Source: Leptothermofonsia sichuanensis E412 (GTDB lineage: Bacteria; Cyanobacteriota; Cyanobacteriia; Leptolyngbyales; Leptolyngbyaceae). Taken from it: a stretch of DNA of 64,000 nt. Made by a program: the position numbers and the translations under genes. The notes under the pieces are model-generated. The model made no database searches, was not told where the DNA came from, and saw only the letters and a list, made by a program, of their open reading frames with translations. Below, piece after piece: positions 43,947 to 53,516 of this stretch (positions are counted from its first letter, which is position 1; each line of letters begins with the position of its first letter). Location: NCBI RefSeq assembly GCF_019891175.1, contig NZ_CP072600.1:434001-498000 (forward strand), in the 5' to 3' direction.

Positions 43947-44882
43947 ATGACTGCGATCGCAATCAATCCGAATCAAAGCTATGAACAATCCCTTCACCGG
44001 GCAGCCAGAGTTAACTGGCGGGTTGAAGACATTATCGGTGGTGATAAGCAACTGGACTTCACCAGGCGGTTTTTACCAGAAGCTTTAGCACGGGTAGATG
44101 AAATCACCTGTCTCAATACAGCAGAAAAGCTGATCTTGAACCAGATTCGAGGTAACAGTTACCTGCATCTATTTGGGCTGGTTGAAGAATTCATTGTGCC
44201 TTCTGTCATCGATCACGTTAAAACAACGGGATTGACGGACATTACCGCGACTCAAGCTCTCCTCCACTTTGCGGAAGAAGAAAGTAAGCATATTCGGCTA
44301 TTCCGCCGTTTTGCAGAAGAGTTTGAAATTGGATTTGGCAGTCGTTGTGATGCCATTGGTCCGGTGCAGAATATTGCCAGCGCCGTGCTTCAGCATCGTC
44401 CCCTGGGTGTGATGCTGGTCATCCTTTACATTGAGTGGATGACCCAATACCATTACCTGGCAAGTATCCGTGACAACTTCAGCGAAAGCCTTGACCCACA
44501 GTTTTGCAGCCTGTTACGAAACCACTGGCTGGAAGAAGCTCAACACACCACCCTGGATACCTTAATGGTGGAGCAACTGGTACAGCGGTTGGAGCCAGCG
44601 GAAAGAGAAGCTGGGGTAGAAGATTTCTTCAAACTGATTGAGTTCCTCAATGGCGGTTTGATGATGCAGGCGCAACTGGATCTGGAAAGCCTCTCCAGGG
44701 CGATCAGGCGCACCCTTACTGAAACAGAACAGCAGCAAATCAAAATTGTGCAGGAAAGATCCTACCGCTGGACCTTTGTCGGTTCAGGCTTGACCCATCC
44801 CCAGTTTATGGAAACCTTCAACCGGGTCAGTCCTGCCCAGCAAGCACGGCTATCCAAAATGGCTGAGGCTTATTGCCAGTAG
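43947..44882 (+). CDS. AurF-like diiron protein (ferritin-like)
   Basis: A 311-residue all-helical protein with the carboxylate-bridged diiron pattern of the AurF/p-aminobenzoate N-oxygenase family. Ligand candidates are E80/E81 (GLVEEF), E111-x2-x-H115 (AEEESKH), E163 (YIEW) and E196-H200 (LEEAQH). Such enzymes use O2 for N- or C-oxygenation; the substrate is unknown. ATG 43947 follows ACGGAGAATATAAAA. There is no biosynthetic cluster around it, so a housekeeping or stress role is as likely as secondary metabolism. A strong hairpin follows the stop. Confidence 0.85.
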   Translation: MTAIAINPNQSYEQSLHRAARVNWRVEDIIGGDKQLDFTRRFLPEALARVDEITCLNTAEKLILNQIRGNSYLHLFGLVEEFIVPSVIDHVKTTGLTDITATQALLHFAEEESKHIRLFRRFAEEFEIGFGSRCDAIGPVQNIASAVLQHRPLGVMLVILYIEWMTQYHYLASIRDNFSESLDPQFCSLLRNHWLEEAQHTTLDTLMVEQLVQRLEPAEREAGVEDFFKLIEFLNGGLMMQAQLDLESLSRAIRRTLTETEQQQIKIVQERSYRWTFVGSGLTHPQFMETFNRVSPAQQARLSKMAEAYCQ

Positions 44883-44885
44883 TTT

Positions 44886-44922
44886 GGTAGGGGGAAGAGG
44901 TGATGTACCTCTTCCCCCTACC
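44886..44922 (+). terminator. Perfect 16-bp hairpin after the diiron-protein gene
   Basis: GGTAGGGGGAAGAGGT and ACCTCTTCCCCCTACC pair completely around a 5-base loop, 3 bp after the stop codon. A pyrimidine-rich tail follows rather than a pure T run. Confidence 0.75.
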
Positions 44923-45329
44923 TCTGTCCCCTGTCTTCTGTCTCCTGTCTTCTACTATGGTTCAGCGTGGATAATGCCTCCACAAATTGCCCTTCCTTCA
45001 CCCCAAAATTATTGTTTAACAGAGCGCCAGGGCATAAACCGGAATATTTTCGGCTTTCCGACACCAGACTTCATATTTTCAAGCTAAATTGATGATTATC
45101 TAAAACTCTCTGCTTCTGCCACTACCCTGGTTGAATTCTCCCTGGGACACAGGATACGATCGGAAACGAAAATCTACCAGGTTGATCCAGGCGCAGCATG
45201 GACATTGGTCCATATCAGGTGGATCCACAGTCAACAAGTCTTCATTCTGGTATCTCTGCCAATTTGAGGATGATGACACCAATGGTATGATTTGCGGAGA
45301 ATTCACTAAACGGAAGGGCAAGTTTGAGT

Positions 45330-46928
45330 ATGGCGCAAGCGGCTGTGTCTCCAGTAGTATTGGTCATCTTAGACGGATGGGGTTATCGTGAAGAAACCGA
45401 TGGTAACGCCATTGCAGCCGCAAACACGCCTGTAATGGATAGTCTCTGGGCTGCCTACCCCCACACGCTGATTCGTACTTCAGGTAAAGCCGTTGGGCTT
45501 CCTGAAGGGCAGATGGGCAACTCAGAGGTTGGGCATCTGAATATTGGGGCTGGACGGGTGGTACCCCAGGAGTTAGTCAGAATTTCCGATGCGGTAGAAG
45601 ACGGTACATTGCTTACCAATCCCGCTCTCATCAAAGTTTGCCAGGAAGTGAAGCAACATCAGGGAAAACTCCACCTGGTCGGTCTATGCTCAGCCGGTGG
45701 GGTTCATTCCCATGTCGATCATTTGTTAGGATTGCTTGACATGGCAAAGGCGCAGCTTCTCCCTGACGTATGCGTTCATGTCATCACAGATGGGCGTGAC
45801 ACCCCACCAACTTCAGGTATTTATTCGATCCAGCGCATTCAGGACCATATCGACGCGATTGGCGTTGGCAAAATTGTTACGATCAGTGGGCGCTATTACA
45901 GCATGGATCGCGATCGCCGCTGGGATCGGGTCAAACTTGCCTACGATAGGATGACTCAGGATGGCGAGGGAGATGGGCGTTCCGTGTTTGAAGTATTGCA
46001 GGCATTCTATGATGCTGGCACCACAGATGAGTTCATCCTCCCCACCCGCATTGCTCCTGGAGCGGTACAGCCCGGAGATGGGATCATCTTTTTCAACTTC
46101 CGCCCAGACCGTGCTCGCCAGTTGACGCAGGCATTCGTAGATCCCGAATTTGCAGGATTTGAGCGGGAACGAATTTACCCTCTGGCTTTTGCCACATTTA
46201 CCCAGTATGATCCCAGCTTCCCTGTGCTGGTCGCCTTTGAACCGCAGAACCTGAATAACATTCTGGGTCAGGTCATTGCCCAACATGGGCTACGCCAGTT
46301 CCGTACCGCAGAGACGGAGAAATATGCCCACGTCACCTACTTTTTCAATGGTGGCATTGAAGAACCGTTTGCTGGGGAAGATCGTGAACTGGTTCCCAGC
46401 CCTGCGGTAGCAACCTATGACCGTGAACCGGCAATGTCAGCCGAAAAGGTTACAGACGGGGTAATTGCTGCCATTGAAAAGCGAATTTATTCGTTCATCG
46501 TAATCAATTATGCCAATCCTGACATGGTAGGGCATACGGGCAAAATAGAACCGACGATCCAGGCACTAGAAACGGTGGATCGATGTCTTGGTCGCCTCCT
46601 GGAGAGTGTGATTCAGGCAGGTGGCACCACCATCATCATTGCTGACCACGGGAATGCTGAACTGATGTGGGACGACCAGGGCAACCCCTGGACAGCCCAC
46701 ACAACAAACCCGGTTCCCTTTATTCTGGTTGAAGGAGAAGGACGCAAGATCCCCGGTCATGGTACCGATGTTGCCTTACGCGCCGATGGTCGCCTGGCGG
46801 ATATTGCCCCTACCGTCCTCGACATTCTGAGACTGCCCATCCCTCCTGAAATGACCGGGCGTTCAATGATCCTGCCAGCGGATGTTGAAATCCGTGCCAA
46901 TCGAACCCCAATCAAAGTTGCCCGTTAG
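45330..46928 (+). CDS. gpmI: 2,3-bisphosphoglycerate-independent phosphoglycerate mutase
   Basis: Interconverts 3- and 2-phosphoglycerate in glycolysis and carbon fixation. A 532-residue iPGM with ATG 45330; a TTG two codons earlier is the alternative. Metal-binding D15 (VILDGWGYRE), nucleophile S65 (GQMGNSEVGHLNIGAGR), substrate sites HVITDGRDTPP, SGRYYSMDRDRRW and FRPDRARQL, and metal motifs INYANPDMVGHTG and IADHGNAE are all intact. Gene is followed at about 690 bp by secG, an order common in cyanobacteria. Confidence 0.97.
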   Translation: MAQAAVSPVVLVILDGWGYREETDGNAIAAANTPVMDSLWAAYPHTLIRTSGKAVGLPEGQMGNSEVGHLNIGAGRVVPQELVRISDAVEDGTLLTNPALIKVCQEVKQHQGKLHLVGLCSAGGVHSHVDHLLGLLDMAKAQLLPDVCVHVITDGRDTPPTSGIYSIQRIQDHIDAIGVGKIVTISGRYYSMDRDRRWDRVKLAYDRMTQDGEGDGRSVFEVLQAFYDAGTTDEFILPTRIAPGAVQPGDGIIFFNFRPDRARQLTQAFVDPEFAGFERERIYPLAFATFTQYDPSFPVLVAFEPQNLNNILGQVIAQHGLRQFRTAETEKYAHVTYFFNGGIEEPFAGEDRELVPSPAVATYDREPAMSAEKVTDGVIAAIEKRIYSFIVINYANPDMVGHTGKIEPTIQALETVDRCLGRLLESVIQAGGTTIIIADHGNAELMWDDQGNPWTAHTTNPVPFILVEGEGRKIPGHGTDVALRADGRLADIAPTVLDILRLPIPPEMTGRSMILPADVEIRANRTPIKVAR

Positions 46929-47615
46929 GGTAGTGAGTTAAGAAAATTGAGAGTTGAGAGCTAATAGGTTGTTAGCGATTAGATTTTAGATTTCCCTTAA
47001 CCACTAACAATCAAAAACTAACGGTCGTATTCAGCAGCGGCAAGTAACCTCAAATTCCTACCAATGATCTCTGATACTGCCTGCTGAAACATGGTTGTTA
47101 GATCTCCCGTTGTTAGGGGATCTCGAAACCTACCCAACAATGACCTCCAAGCCAGTCACAAATACTTCACTGTGCAATCGACTCTTAATTTCAGACGGCC
47201 CGGCAACTTCAAAGAATCACTCCAGGACTTCAATGAGGTTACTTCTGGCTCCCTCAGCAGTATTGTCTTAACTCGCAATATCGAGTTGTGGGCATAAAGA
47301 GGCATATCCATCCCCTTCACGCTCAATAATGGCTGTAAATTGGCTGTAAATTGTTGTACTCGCCTCATAAAGTTTACCTGCAAACATAACTCAGCATATC
47401 TTGGGTTGCCTGACTTGATGGAGAACATCGGTTACCGTACTTATCTACACATACTTACTTATCTACACATACTATTGATCGCTATCTCGTTACCAGGGGG
47501 GAACCTGGCAACAAGCTTCAGCACTAACCTCATTAACTGGCTAACAATTCCTACCCTCCTGCACTAGACTGGAACTTGGGTCTGCTGTCCACTTTTTCCC
47601 TATGAAGGTTATTCA
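46929..47615. other. 687-bp spacer between gpmI and secG
   Basis: Contains a duplicated ACTTATCTACACATACT (47440-47475). Short frames here lack ribosome sites and coding character, so I do not call a gene. Confidence 0.5.
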
Positions 47616-47849
47616 ATGACGTTGACTTACATTGTTCAGATAATTTGGTCCCTGTCTGCCCTGAGTCTGATCATTCTGGTCCTGCTTCACAGCCCCAAAG
47701 GGGACGGATTAGGGGGGCTAGGAGGGCAGGCTCAGTTGTTCACCAGCACGAAAAGCGCGGAAACAACCTTAAATCGAGTGACCTGGATTCTGACTGTCAT
47801 TTTTATGACACTAACCGTGATTCTGAGTGCCAACTGGCTGCCCGGTTAA
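47616..47849 (+). CDS. secG: Preprotein translocase subunit SecG
   Basis: A 77-residue subunit of the SecYEG channel. Two hydrophobic helices (IVQIIWSLSALSLIILVLLH and NRVTWILTVIFMTLTVILSA) flank the conserved loop SPKGDGLGGLGGQAQLFTS. ATG 47616 follows TATGAAGG. It is followed 31 bp later by the protease gene on the same strand, likely in one operon. Confidence 0.96.
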   Translation: MTLTYIVQIIWSLSALSLIILVLLHSPKGDGLGGLGGQAQLFTSTKSAETTLNRVTWILTVIFMTLTVILSANWLPG

Positions 47850-47880
47850 GGGACGCTACAAGCTTTTTACTCCTTAAAAG

Positions 47881-48771
47881 ATGGGATTTCGCCTCAAAAG
47901 CTGGACGCGGCGGCTGATAATTCTATTGTTGGGAGCAGGGTTGGCGATCGCCCTTTCCACTGCATTCTCCCATTCCAGCCGATCTTTCTCCCCCTTCCGT
48001 GGGTTTTCTCTACCTGAAAATGCCATATACCCGCCCCTGAATGAGCCGCAGGAAGTGAGGTTAGACTACATGGCTCAGTCGTTGCCTCCTCTCCCACCGC
48101 TCCAGCCGCACCCCCTGCCCCCCAGCCTGGAGAAATGGCAGGATCCGGCGCAATCAGGGGATTACTTTGATCAGGTCAAGCCGGTCAATGTGGGTTATTT
48201 AGTCTGGTCAAGCTTTCCAGTTAAGGTTTTCATTGAACCATTGACCATTGAAGAAACCAGATACCCGTTTACGACTAAACGGGCGGAGGACTGGATTGTA
48301 GCGGTTTCTCAGGCAGTGGCAGAGTGGAATCCGTACTTACCACTGCAAATCATCACCCAGGTTGAAGGGGCAGACATCACCCTGCGGCGATCGCCCCCTC
48401 CCCTGCGACTTGACCCAGCAAACCCGGCCCAACCTGGCACTGGTGGACGCCCCACCCTACCCCTCGGTCGCGCCCGTTCTGCCGAAACCCGGTTTGAGCT
48501 TTACATTCAGCAGGAATCTTCTGGCACCCGCCGCTTAAAGCATCGGTTTACAATTTACCTGCGTCCCGACCAGGTATTTTCCTACGTCCAGGCAGCCGCC
48601 CGCCATGAACTGGGGCACGCCTTGGGCATTTGGGGGCACAGCCCTCAAGAAACAGACGCCCTGTATTTCTCTCAGGTAAAAGATCCTCCTCCCATCTCCA
48701 CCAGAGATATCAACACCCTGAAGCGGGTCTATGAACAACCAACCCGCATCGGGTGGGCACTCCCCCAATAG
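47881..48771 (+). CDS. Matrixin-like zinc metalloprotease, exported
   Basis: A 296-residue protein. The N-terminus has basic residues then a hydrophobic segment (LIILLLGAGLAIALSTAFSH), a signal peptide or anchor. The zinc site HELGHALGIWGH (H242, H246, H252; catalytic E243) fits the metzincin pattern. A Met-turn is not evident; TDALYFSQ occupies that place. A proline-rich segment (48070-48125) precedes the catalytic domain. It probably acts in the periplasm or outside the cell. It follows secG by 31 bp, and its stop directly abuts the stop of the convergent kinase gene. Confidence 0.87.
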   Translation: MGFRLKSWTRRLIILLLGAGLAIALSTAFSHSSRSFSPFRGFSLPENAIYPPLNEPQEVRLDYMAQSLPPLPPLQPHPLPPSLEKWQDPAQSGDYFDQVKPVNVGYLVWSSFPVKVFIEPLTIEETRYPFTTKRAEDWIVAVSQAVAEWNPYLPLQIITQVEGADITLRRSPPPLRLDPANPAQPGTGGRPTLPLGRARSAETRFELYIQQESSGTRRLKHRFTIYLRPDQVFSYVQAAARHELGHALGIWGHSPQETDALYFSQVKDPPPISTRDINTLKRVYEQPTRIGWALPQ

Positions 48772-50382
48772 TTACCACATGCCCCGCTTGCCACTGGGTC
48801 GAATCGTCATCCAGTTGGTGCGTGCCATTGCCAGTTGTTCTTCGGTTAGCTTGGCACCCGTCAGGTTGGCACCACAGAGATTCGCACCCCGCAGATTGGC
48901 ATTTAATAAGTAAGCAGAGGATAGATCGGCTCCCCGCAAATCTGCTGCCTCCAGGTCGGCATTACTCATATAAGCCTTGACCAGATTGGTATCTCGCAAA
49001 TTAGCCCGATTCAGGTTTGCCCGCCCAAAATCGGTATTGGATAGGATAGCCCCTTGCAGGTTGATTTTATTCAGATTTGCCTGGTGAAAATTGGCCCCAG
49101 CCAGGTTGGCTCTTGGCAGGGAAAGGGAATTGAGATCATGGGCAGCAAAATCACGGACTCCCTTTGCATAGTAGGTTTGTAAGCTATCCGCATCTAACCG
49201 GACAGGAATTTTACTCTTCTCACCTGTAAATTCTCGCCGCCGCCCTGCCGAGTTATCCCGATTTTTCAGCGAAGAAGACAGCGGGGAGCGGGAATCAATA
49301 CCAGATCCGCGCCCGGCTCCAGACTGAATTCCACTGGAATCGAACCGTTGGCGTGAGCGAATTGCCATAGCCGCACGGGCAGCGGGAGAGGAAGGAGATC
49401 CCCCCGATGAATCTGGCTCACGATAGCCTCCTGGTTTTCGCCCGGTGCCTCCCTGCTTTGTCATACTCTTTTCCAGGCTTTCCAGATAGGGTTCCAGATC
49501 CAATTCATTGAGAATTTTCTCCGCTTTCTGGTAACGGCGTTTGACCGAAACCTCTAGCATGTTTTCAATCACCTTCGCAAAGTGGTCACTGATATGAACA
49601 TGCTTTTTCCAGAGTAATTCGCCAGTGGTCGGGTCATAGTCAAGATCTTTGGGAGACTTGCCCGTAAGTAAGTAAATACAGGTGACACCCAGGGCATAGA
49701 TATCACTGGCAGGGACAGGGCGCATGGCCATTTGCTCTGGTGGTGCAAAACCGGGTGTCCCAATTGCGTAGGAGGTAAAAGCAGTTTGCTCAGAGTGGCT
49801 CGTCTGGGATTGTTGCTGGTACTTGACTGCACCAAAGTCAATCAGTACAAGCTTATGGTCCTGAGCACGTCGGATGATGTTGGCAGGCTTAATGTCCCGG
49901 TGGATAACCCGGTTCTTGTGGATGTACTCCAGAACAGGCAGAATTTCGCTGAGAAAATGCTTGACCCCAAGCTCAGTCAGCGGTCCATCTTTTTTAACAA
50001 TTTGCTGTAAAGTAGAACCGCTGACATATTCTTGAACCAGATAGAATTCCTGGTTTGCCTCGAAGTAGTCGAGCAGGCGTGGCACCTGAGGATGATTGCC
50101 AATTCTACCCAGCGTTTCAGCTTCTCGCTTAAACAGTTCCCGCGCCATATCCAGCACATGGGGGGCAGTTGCACTGGGGCGCAATTGCTTAATGACACAG
50201 TTGGGTTGCCCTGGCAATGATTCATCAATCGCAAGGAAAGTGGCACCAAAACCGCCCTGACCCAGCGTCTGCATCACCCGGTAGCGATCGCGCAGGAGTA
50301 GTTTGGCACCACACGCCTGGCACACACTGACCTGGAGTGAGTTATGAGGATTAGGACAGCCTGGACTTAAGCAGTAGCTCAT
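48772..50382 (-). CDS. Serine/threonine protein kinase with pentapeptide repeats (SpkB-like)
   Basis: A 536-residue protein from ATG 50382. N-terminal Cys motif C4, C9, C21, C24 (CLSPGCP; CQACG). Kinase domain: GQGGFG (41-46), K65, HRDIKPANI (161-169), DFG (182-184), APPEQ. A Ser/Arg-rich linker follows, then about 20 pentapeptide repeats of the A(D/N)Lxx type (LPRANLAGANFHQANLNKIN to the end). This order matches Synechocystis SpkB, linked to oxidative stress and motility. The 5' region is long (over 700 bp). It shares no spacer with the convergent protease gene, so transcripts must overlap. Confidence 0.92.
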   Translation of the reverse strand: MSYCLSPGCPNPHNSLQVSVCQACGAKLLLRDRYRVMQTLGQGGFGATFLAIDESLPGQPNCVIKQLRPSATAPHVLDMARELFKREAETLGRIGNHPQVPRLLDYFEANQEFYLVQEYVSGSTLQQIVKKDGPLTELGVKHFLSEILPVLEYIHKNRVIHRDIKPANIIRRAQDHKLVLIDFGAVKYQQQSQTSHSEQTAFTSYAIGTPGFAPPEQMAMRPVPASDIYALGVTCIYLLTGKSPKDLDYDPTTGELLWKKHVHISDHFAKVIENMLEVSVKRRYQKAEKILNELDLEPYLESLEKSMTKQGGTGRKPGGYREPDSSGGSPSSPAARAAMAIRSRQRFDSSGIQSGAGRGSGIDSRSPLSSSLKNRDNSAGRRREFTGEKSKIPVRLDADSLQTYYAKGVRDFAAHDLNSLSLPRANLAGANFHQANLNKINLQGAILSNTDFGRANLNRANLRDTNLVKAYMSNADLEAADLRGADLSSAYLLNANLRGANLCGANLTGAKLTEEQLAMARTNWMTIRPSGKRGMW

Positions 50383-50399
50383 TAGCACCACTCGCTATC

Positions 50400-51120
50400 A
50401 ATTTTCGACGACTGAGACATTGCGACCCTAACTTCATTATCCGAGCAGGGACAGCAAATAGGAGTGTCGTTCACGCGGGAATTCCGTTGAAGAGTTGCTG
50501 AAGTTGCTCTCTCGACGCTTGAAGCATCCATAAATGTCCTTAGAACCACGGATTCCACTGCCTATTTACGATACACCCTTAGCTTCTAAGATGCCCAAAA
50601 CTATCACCATTACAACAATTCATCGCAATTGTGGTCTGACATCTGCCCCAATCTGATATCTCACCAGGGAACAGGAACTCCTCATTTAATCAATACTGGG
50701 GTCAGCAAAAGCTTTCCGTACATTTACGAACCATATACACTAATCCTATTAGAATCAGGAGAAAGAATTCCAGGGGAACCCCTCCTCACAAAGCTCCTTA
50801 TTTTCTCAAATGGTTTAGGGCTGCTATAAGAACAGTACACTGTCTTAGTCCGGGGAAGGTAATCCTTGATGGATTTCCATACATAAATTTCCAGGTGGAA
50901 ATTTATGCATCGGCTGTGCAATTAGCGATCGCCTGCCAATGTCCGACACTTTCACCAATTTTGGAGCAGCCTAGAATGGTAATACGTCGCTGTCGTGGAA
51001 GCGGGTGAAATCTGAATCTACCCAACTGAGCCTGTTCTGGCCACAAAAACTCCACTTAAAGAGAAATCACGATAGCAATTATTTCTCTGGATGATTGTTA
51101 TCTGAATGATTTCCGCTTAC
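50400..51120. other. Spacer upstream of the kinase gene
   Basis: About 720 bp with no supported gene. It includes a short inverted repeat (ATAAATTTCCA/TGGAAATTTAT at 50882-50908). The kinase promoter presumably lies near 50400-50500. Confidence 0.45.
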
Positions 51121-51231
51121 TATAGCGTTTCTTAACTATAGCGTTTCTTAATTGAGTGAGGTATGGGAACGTGAGGCACAGTGGGGTACTCTGCACCCTT
51201 ACTGTGCCTCACACCCTTGAAAAGGGCTGTA
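51121..51231. mobile_element. TATAGC-ended MITE-like repeat (family T), copy 3
   Basis: TATAGCGTTTCTTAATTGAG to TTGAAAAGGGCTGTA. The left terminus is duplicated (TATAGCGTTTCTTAAC then TATAGCGTTTCTTAATT). Confidence 0.85.
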
Positions 51232-51307
51232 GCAAACCTTTTCGGAAATATCCCCTCAGTTCATTAAACTCCACAGACTCAAACTTTATTCGTTAAACGT
51301 CCTGGTT

Positions 51308-51470
51308 AGAAGCCTGTCCGAAAACTGACTCAATCCAGTGCAGGTTGGCAGAGATAACCGTACAGTGCCTTGATGCTCAACTTCAGAATTTATAGGGATT
51401 TCGCCTTCATCCTTCTGCCTTCTTGCACTAGGTTTGGGCTTTGACAGTTTGGGCTTTTCGGGCAAGCTTT
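51308..51470. repeat. Inverted arms AAGCCTGTCCGAAAA...TTTTCGGGCAAGCTT
   Basis: Terminal arms at 51310 and 51453 match, with substitutions, the small inverted repeat nested at 13755-13820. Between them is about 130 bp of unrelated sequence, perhaps a larger member of that family. The right arm adjoins the zinc-ribbon gene. Confidence 0.55.
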
Positions 51471-51660
51471 AGGGAGTAGCCAGTGTACTGACCATGCTGG
51501 ACAATTTAGGCACGGATAACAACTCTATAGACCGACGAGCATTTCTTGCTTCCAGAGAGGGATCAGGCATTTCCTGCCAGCAATGGGGACAAAACCAATA
51601 AACTCCACTATGGCGGGCATGGCGTAGCAGCACCTCAGAACAACAAGGACACGTATTCAT
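51469..51660 (-). CDS. 63-residue zinc-ribbon protein
   Basis: ATG 51660 starts MNTCPCCSEVLLRHARHSGV, followed by YWFCPHCWQEMPD. CPCC and CPHC knuckles spaced about 20 residues apart form a likely zinc ribbon. The second half is Ser-rich and basic. Function unknown; a nucleic-acid or protein contact role is possible. An upstream start at 51771 would add 37 hydrophobic residues of poor coding quality. Confidence 0.72.
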   Translation of the reverse strand: MNTCPCCSEVLLRHARHSGVYWFCPHCWQEMPDPSLEARNARRSIELLSVPKLSSMVSTLATP

Positions 51661-52122
51661 AAAACGCCTCTTAAAGCAAGTTGGTACAAAAAATGAGTCG
51701 GAGAAACTTGAACAACAAAAAGATTTATATGAGACACCTTTCAATATAAAAGAAGTGAAAGATAGAGACAATCAGCCCTTTTCTGCCTCCTCTCGTAGAA
51801 TCCCGATTGTTCTTCCCTCAATGAGTGCTGCCTTTTACCCGACAGCAGGTATCTGACTGAGGTCAGTTGACTGAGAGCTGAAAAGGCTTTCCAGGATTTA
51901 AGCGTTCGGTTCAGGGCTAAAAGTCTGGCAGAACTAAGGGAAAATACAGTTTCAGTCTGGTTATTTTTAAGATTTATTTTGGAGATCAATTCTCTATAAA
52001 TCGCATTACTTGTTTACAGGCATTTACATAATGGCTGACTCAATGGCTGAAATGCCGATTTTCTGGCAAAGGTTAATTAATCCCCTGACTTGCCCGGTCA
52101 AAGACCCGCGTACTAACAGAAC
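51661..52122. other. Spacer between the zinc-ribbon gene and the aminotransferase gene
   Basis: 460 bp. A minus-strand frame at 51741-51989 has no ribosome site and odd composition, so it is not called. Nothing else is recognised. Confidence 0.4.
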
Positions 52123-53334
52123 TCACAGGCTGTATCCGTTTTTCTCTTCCTCTAATAGTTTTATCAGGGCTTCCGATAGATAGATGTACTGCTCTGGATA
52201 GTTGTAAAGTTGAGCGGAAATTCTCAGCTTGCGGCTGGTCGAATGGGGATAAGGAATAATGGGAACTTCGATCTGGTAGCGGTTGAGTAATTCATCCTGG
52301 AGTTTTTGAGGGTTGCCATCTGGCAGAGGAATGGTTGCCAGTGAGCCGACCAGGTTGTCCGGGCAGGAAAGGGGAAGATTAAGTGCCTCATGCAGGCGTT
52401 GGCGAGCAGTCAGTACCAGCATTCGATTGCGTGCCATTAGCTCGGACCAGCCACCTGCCAGCAGTGACCCCATGAATCGGATGGCTTCTGGTACACAGAG
52501 GTATGCAGTAGGATCACCTGTCCCGGTCCAGTCAAACTCCAGTCGAAATCGGGAGCGATCGCACCGGGGAGAGTTCGCTCCATGACTGATGGTCAGCGGA
52601 CGAATGGCTGGCTGGCGATCGGGATGAACATACAAAAAAGCCGCACCTTTGGGAGCGCATAACCATTTGTGACAATTCCCCGTATAGTAGGTAGCCCCTA
52701 ATTCACGCAGGTTCAATGGCACCATACCGGGAGCGTGAGCACCATCAATCAGCGTCTCAATACCTCGTTGGGTCATTGCTTGAATTAATTGAGCAATGGG
52801 AAAAACCAGCCCGGTCTGACTCACTACATGGTCTAACAATGCCAACCGGGTGCGGGGTGAAACACAATGAATAACAGCCTCAATCACTGCCGCTGAAGAC
52901 TGGATAGGAAAGGGCACCTCAGCGATGACAACCTGCAAATTGAATCGTTCAGCCACATAATTCAGAGCATTGCGGCAGGCATTATATTCCTGATTGGTGG
53001 TCAGCAACTCATCTCCCGGTTCAAACTTGAGAGACTTCAATACCGTATTAATACCTGTGGTTGCGTTGGGTACAAAAGCCAGGTCTGCGGGATCTGCCCC
53101 CACGAACGTTGCCAGTTCCCTGAGCGCACTATCCAGCAAACCTTCCATATCCCTGCTGAAGAATTGAAGTGGCTGGCGCTCGATACGTTCCCGCAGCCGG
53201 GTCTGAGCCTCCAACACCGGCACCGGGCAGGCCCCAAACGACCCGTGATTGAGGAACGTGATCTCCGGGTCAAGCAGCCAAAAGTCGGAAAAGCGAGAAG
53301 GGGAAGGATGCCGCCGCTCTAACTCATCCTTCAT
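52123..53334 (-). CDS. Class V aminotransferase-fold PLP enzyme, isopenicillin-N-epimerase-like
   Basis: A 403-residue fold-type I PLP protein. PLP Lys K223 (GNCHKWLCAPKGAAFLYV), preceding Asp in TLIDGAHAPG. The start LDPEITFLNHGSFGACP and the RLEFDWTGTGDPTAYL segment fit the IPN-epimerase/ergothioneine EgtE-like group rather than desulfurases. The reaction (epimerase, C-S lyase or other) cannot be settled. It is distinct from the C-DES-like paralogue at 16828. tRNA-Asn lies 34 bp upstream on the same strand. Confidence 0.82.
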   Translation of the reverse strand: MKDELERRHPSPSRFSDFWLLDPEITFLNHGSFGACPVPVLEAQTRLRERIERQPLQFFSRDMEGLLDSALRELATFVGADPADLAFVPNATTGINTVLKSLKFEPGDELLTTNQEYNACRNALNYVAERFNLQVVIAEVPFPIQSSAAVIEAVIHCVSPRTRLALLDHVVSQTGLVFPIAQLIQAMTQRGIETLIDGAHAPGMVPLNLRELGATYYTGNCHKWLCAPKGAAFLYVHPDRQPAIRPLTISHGANSPRCDRSRFRLEFDWTGTGDPTAYLCVPEAIRFMGSLLAGGWSELMARNRMLVLTARQRLHEALNLPLSCPDNLVGSLATIPLPDGNPQKLQDELLNRYQIEVPIIPYPHSTSRKLRISAQLYNYPEQYIYLSEALIKLLEEEKNGYSL

Positions 53335-53367
53335 CCTTTATCTTCATCCTCTGTCCTGCTTTACCAA

Positions 53368-53439
53368 CTCCCCAGGCAGGATTCGAACCTGCGACCAATC
53401 GGTTAACAGCCGACCGCTCTACCACTGAGCTACTGAGGA
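53368..53439 (-). tRNA. tRNA-Asn (GUU)
   Basis: 72 nt on the minus strand. Acceptor arm TCCTCAG/CTGGGGA with one G-U pair, D arm with GTGGTAGAGC, anticodon loop CTGTTAACC, T loop GTTCGAATC. CCA is not encoded. Confidence 0.97.
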
Positions 53440-53516
53440 ACGCTCAACATTGCGAATCCTATGTTATCGATAATTTGGATCATTTGACAAGCTTTTTCTT
53501 GGAATCTGCCAGCCGT

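Noticed and set aside
47091-47567. Short ORFs between gpmI and secG
   Set aside because: Overlap each other on both strands, lack ribosome sites and include short direct repeats; not supported.
50629-50829. 66-codon plus-strand ORF in the spacer before the kinase gene
   Set aside because: No ribosome site, unremarkable composition and no recognisable motif; treated as spacer.
51741-51989. 82-codon minus-strand ORF upstream of the zinc-ribbon gene
   Set aside because: Poor coding character and no ribosome site; overlaps the upstream region of a better-supported gene.
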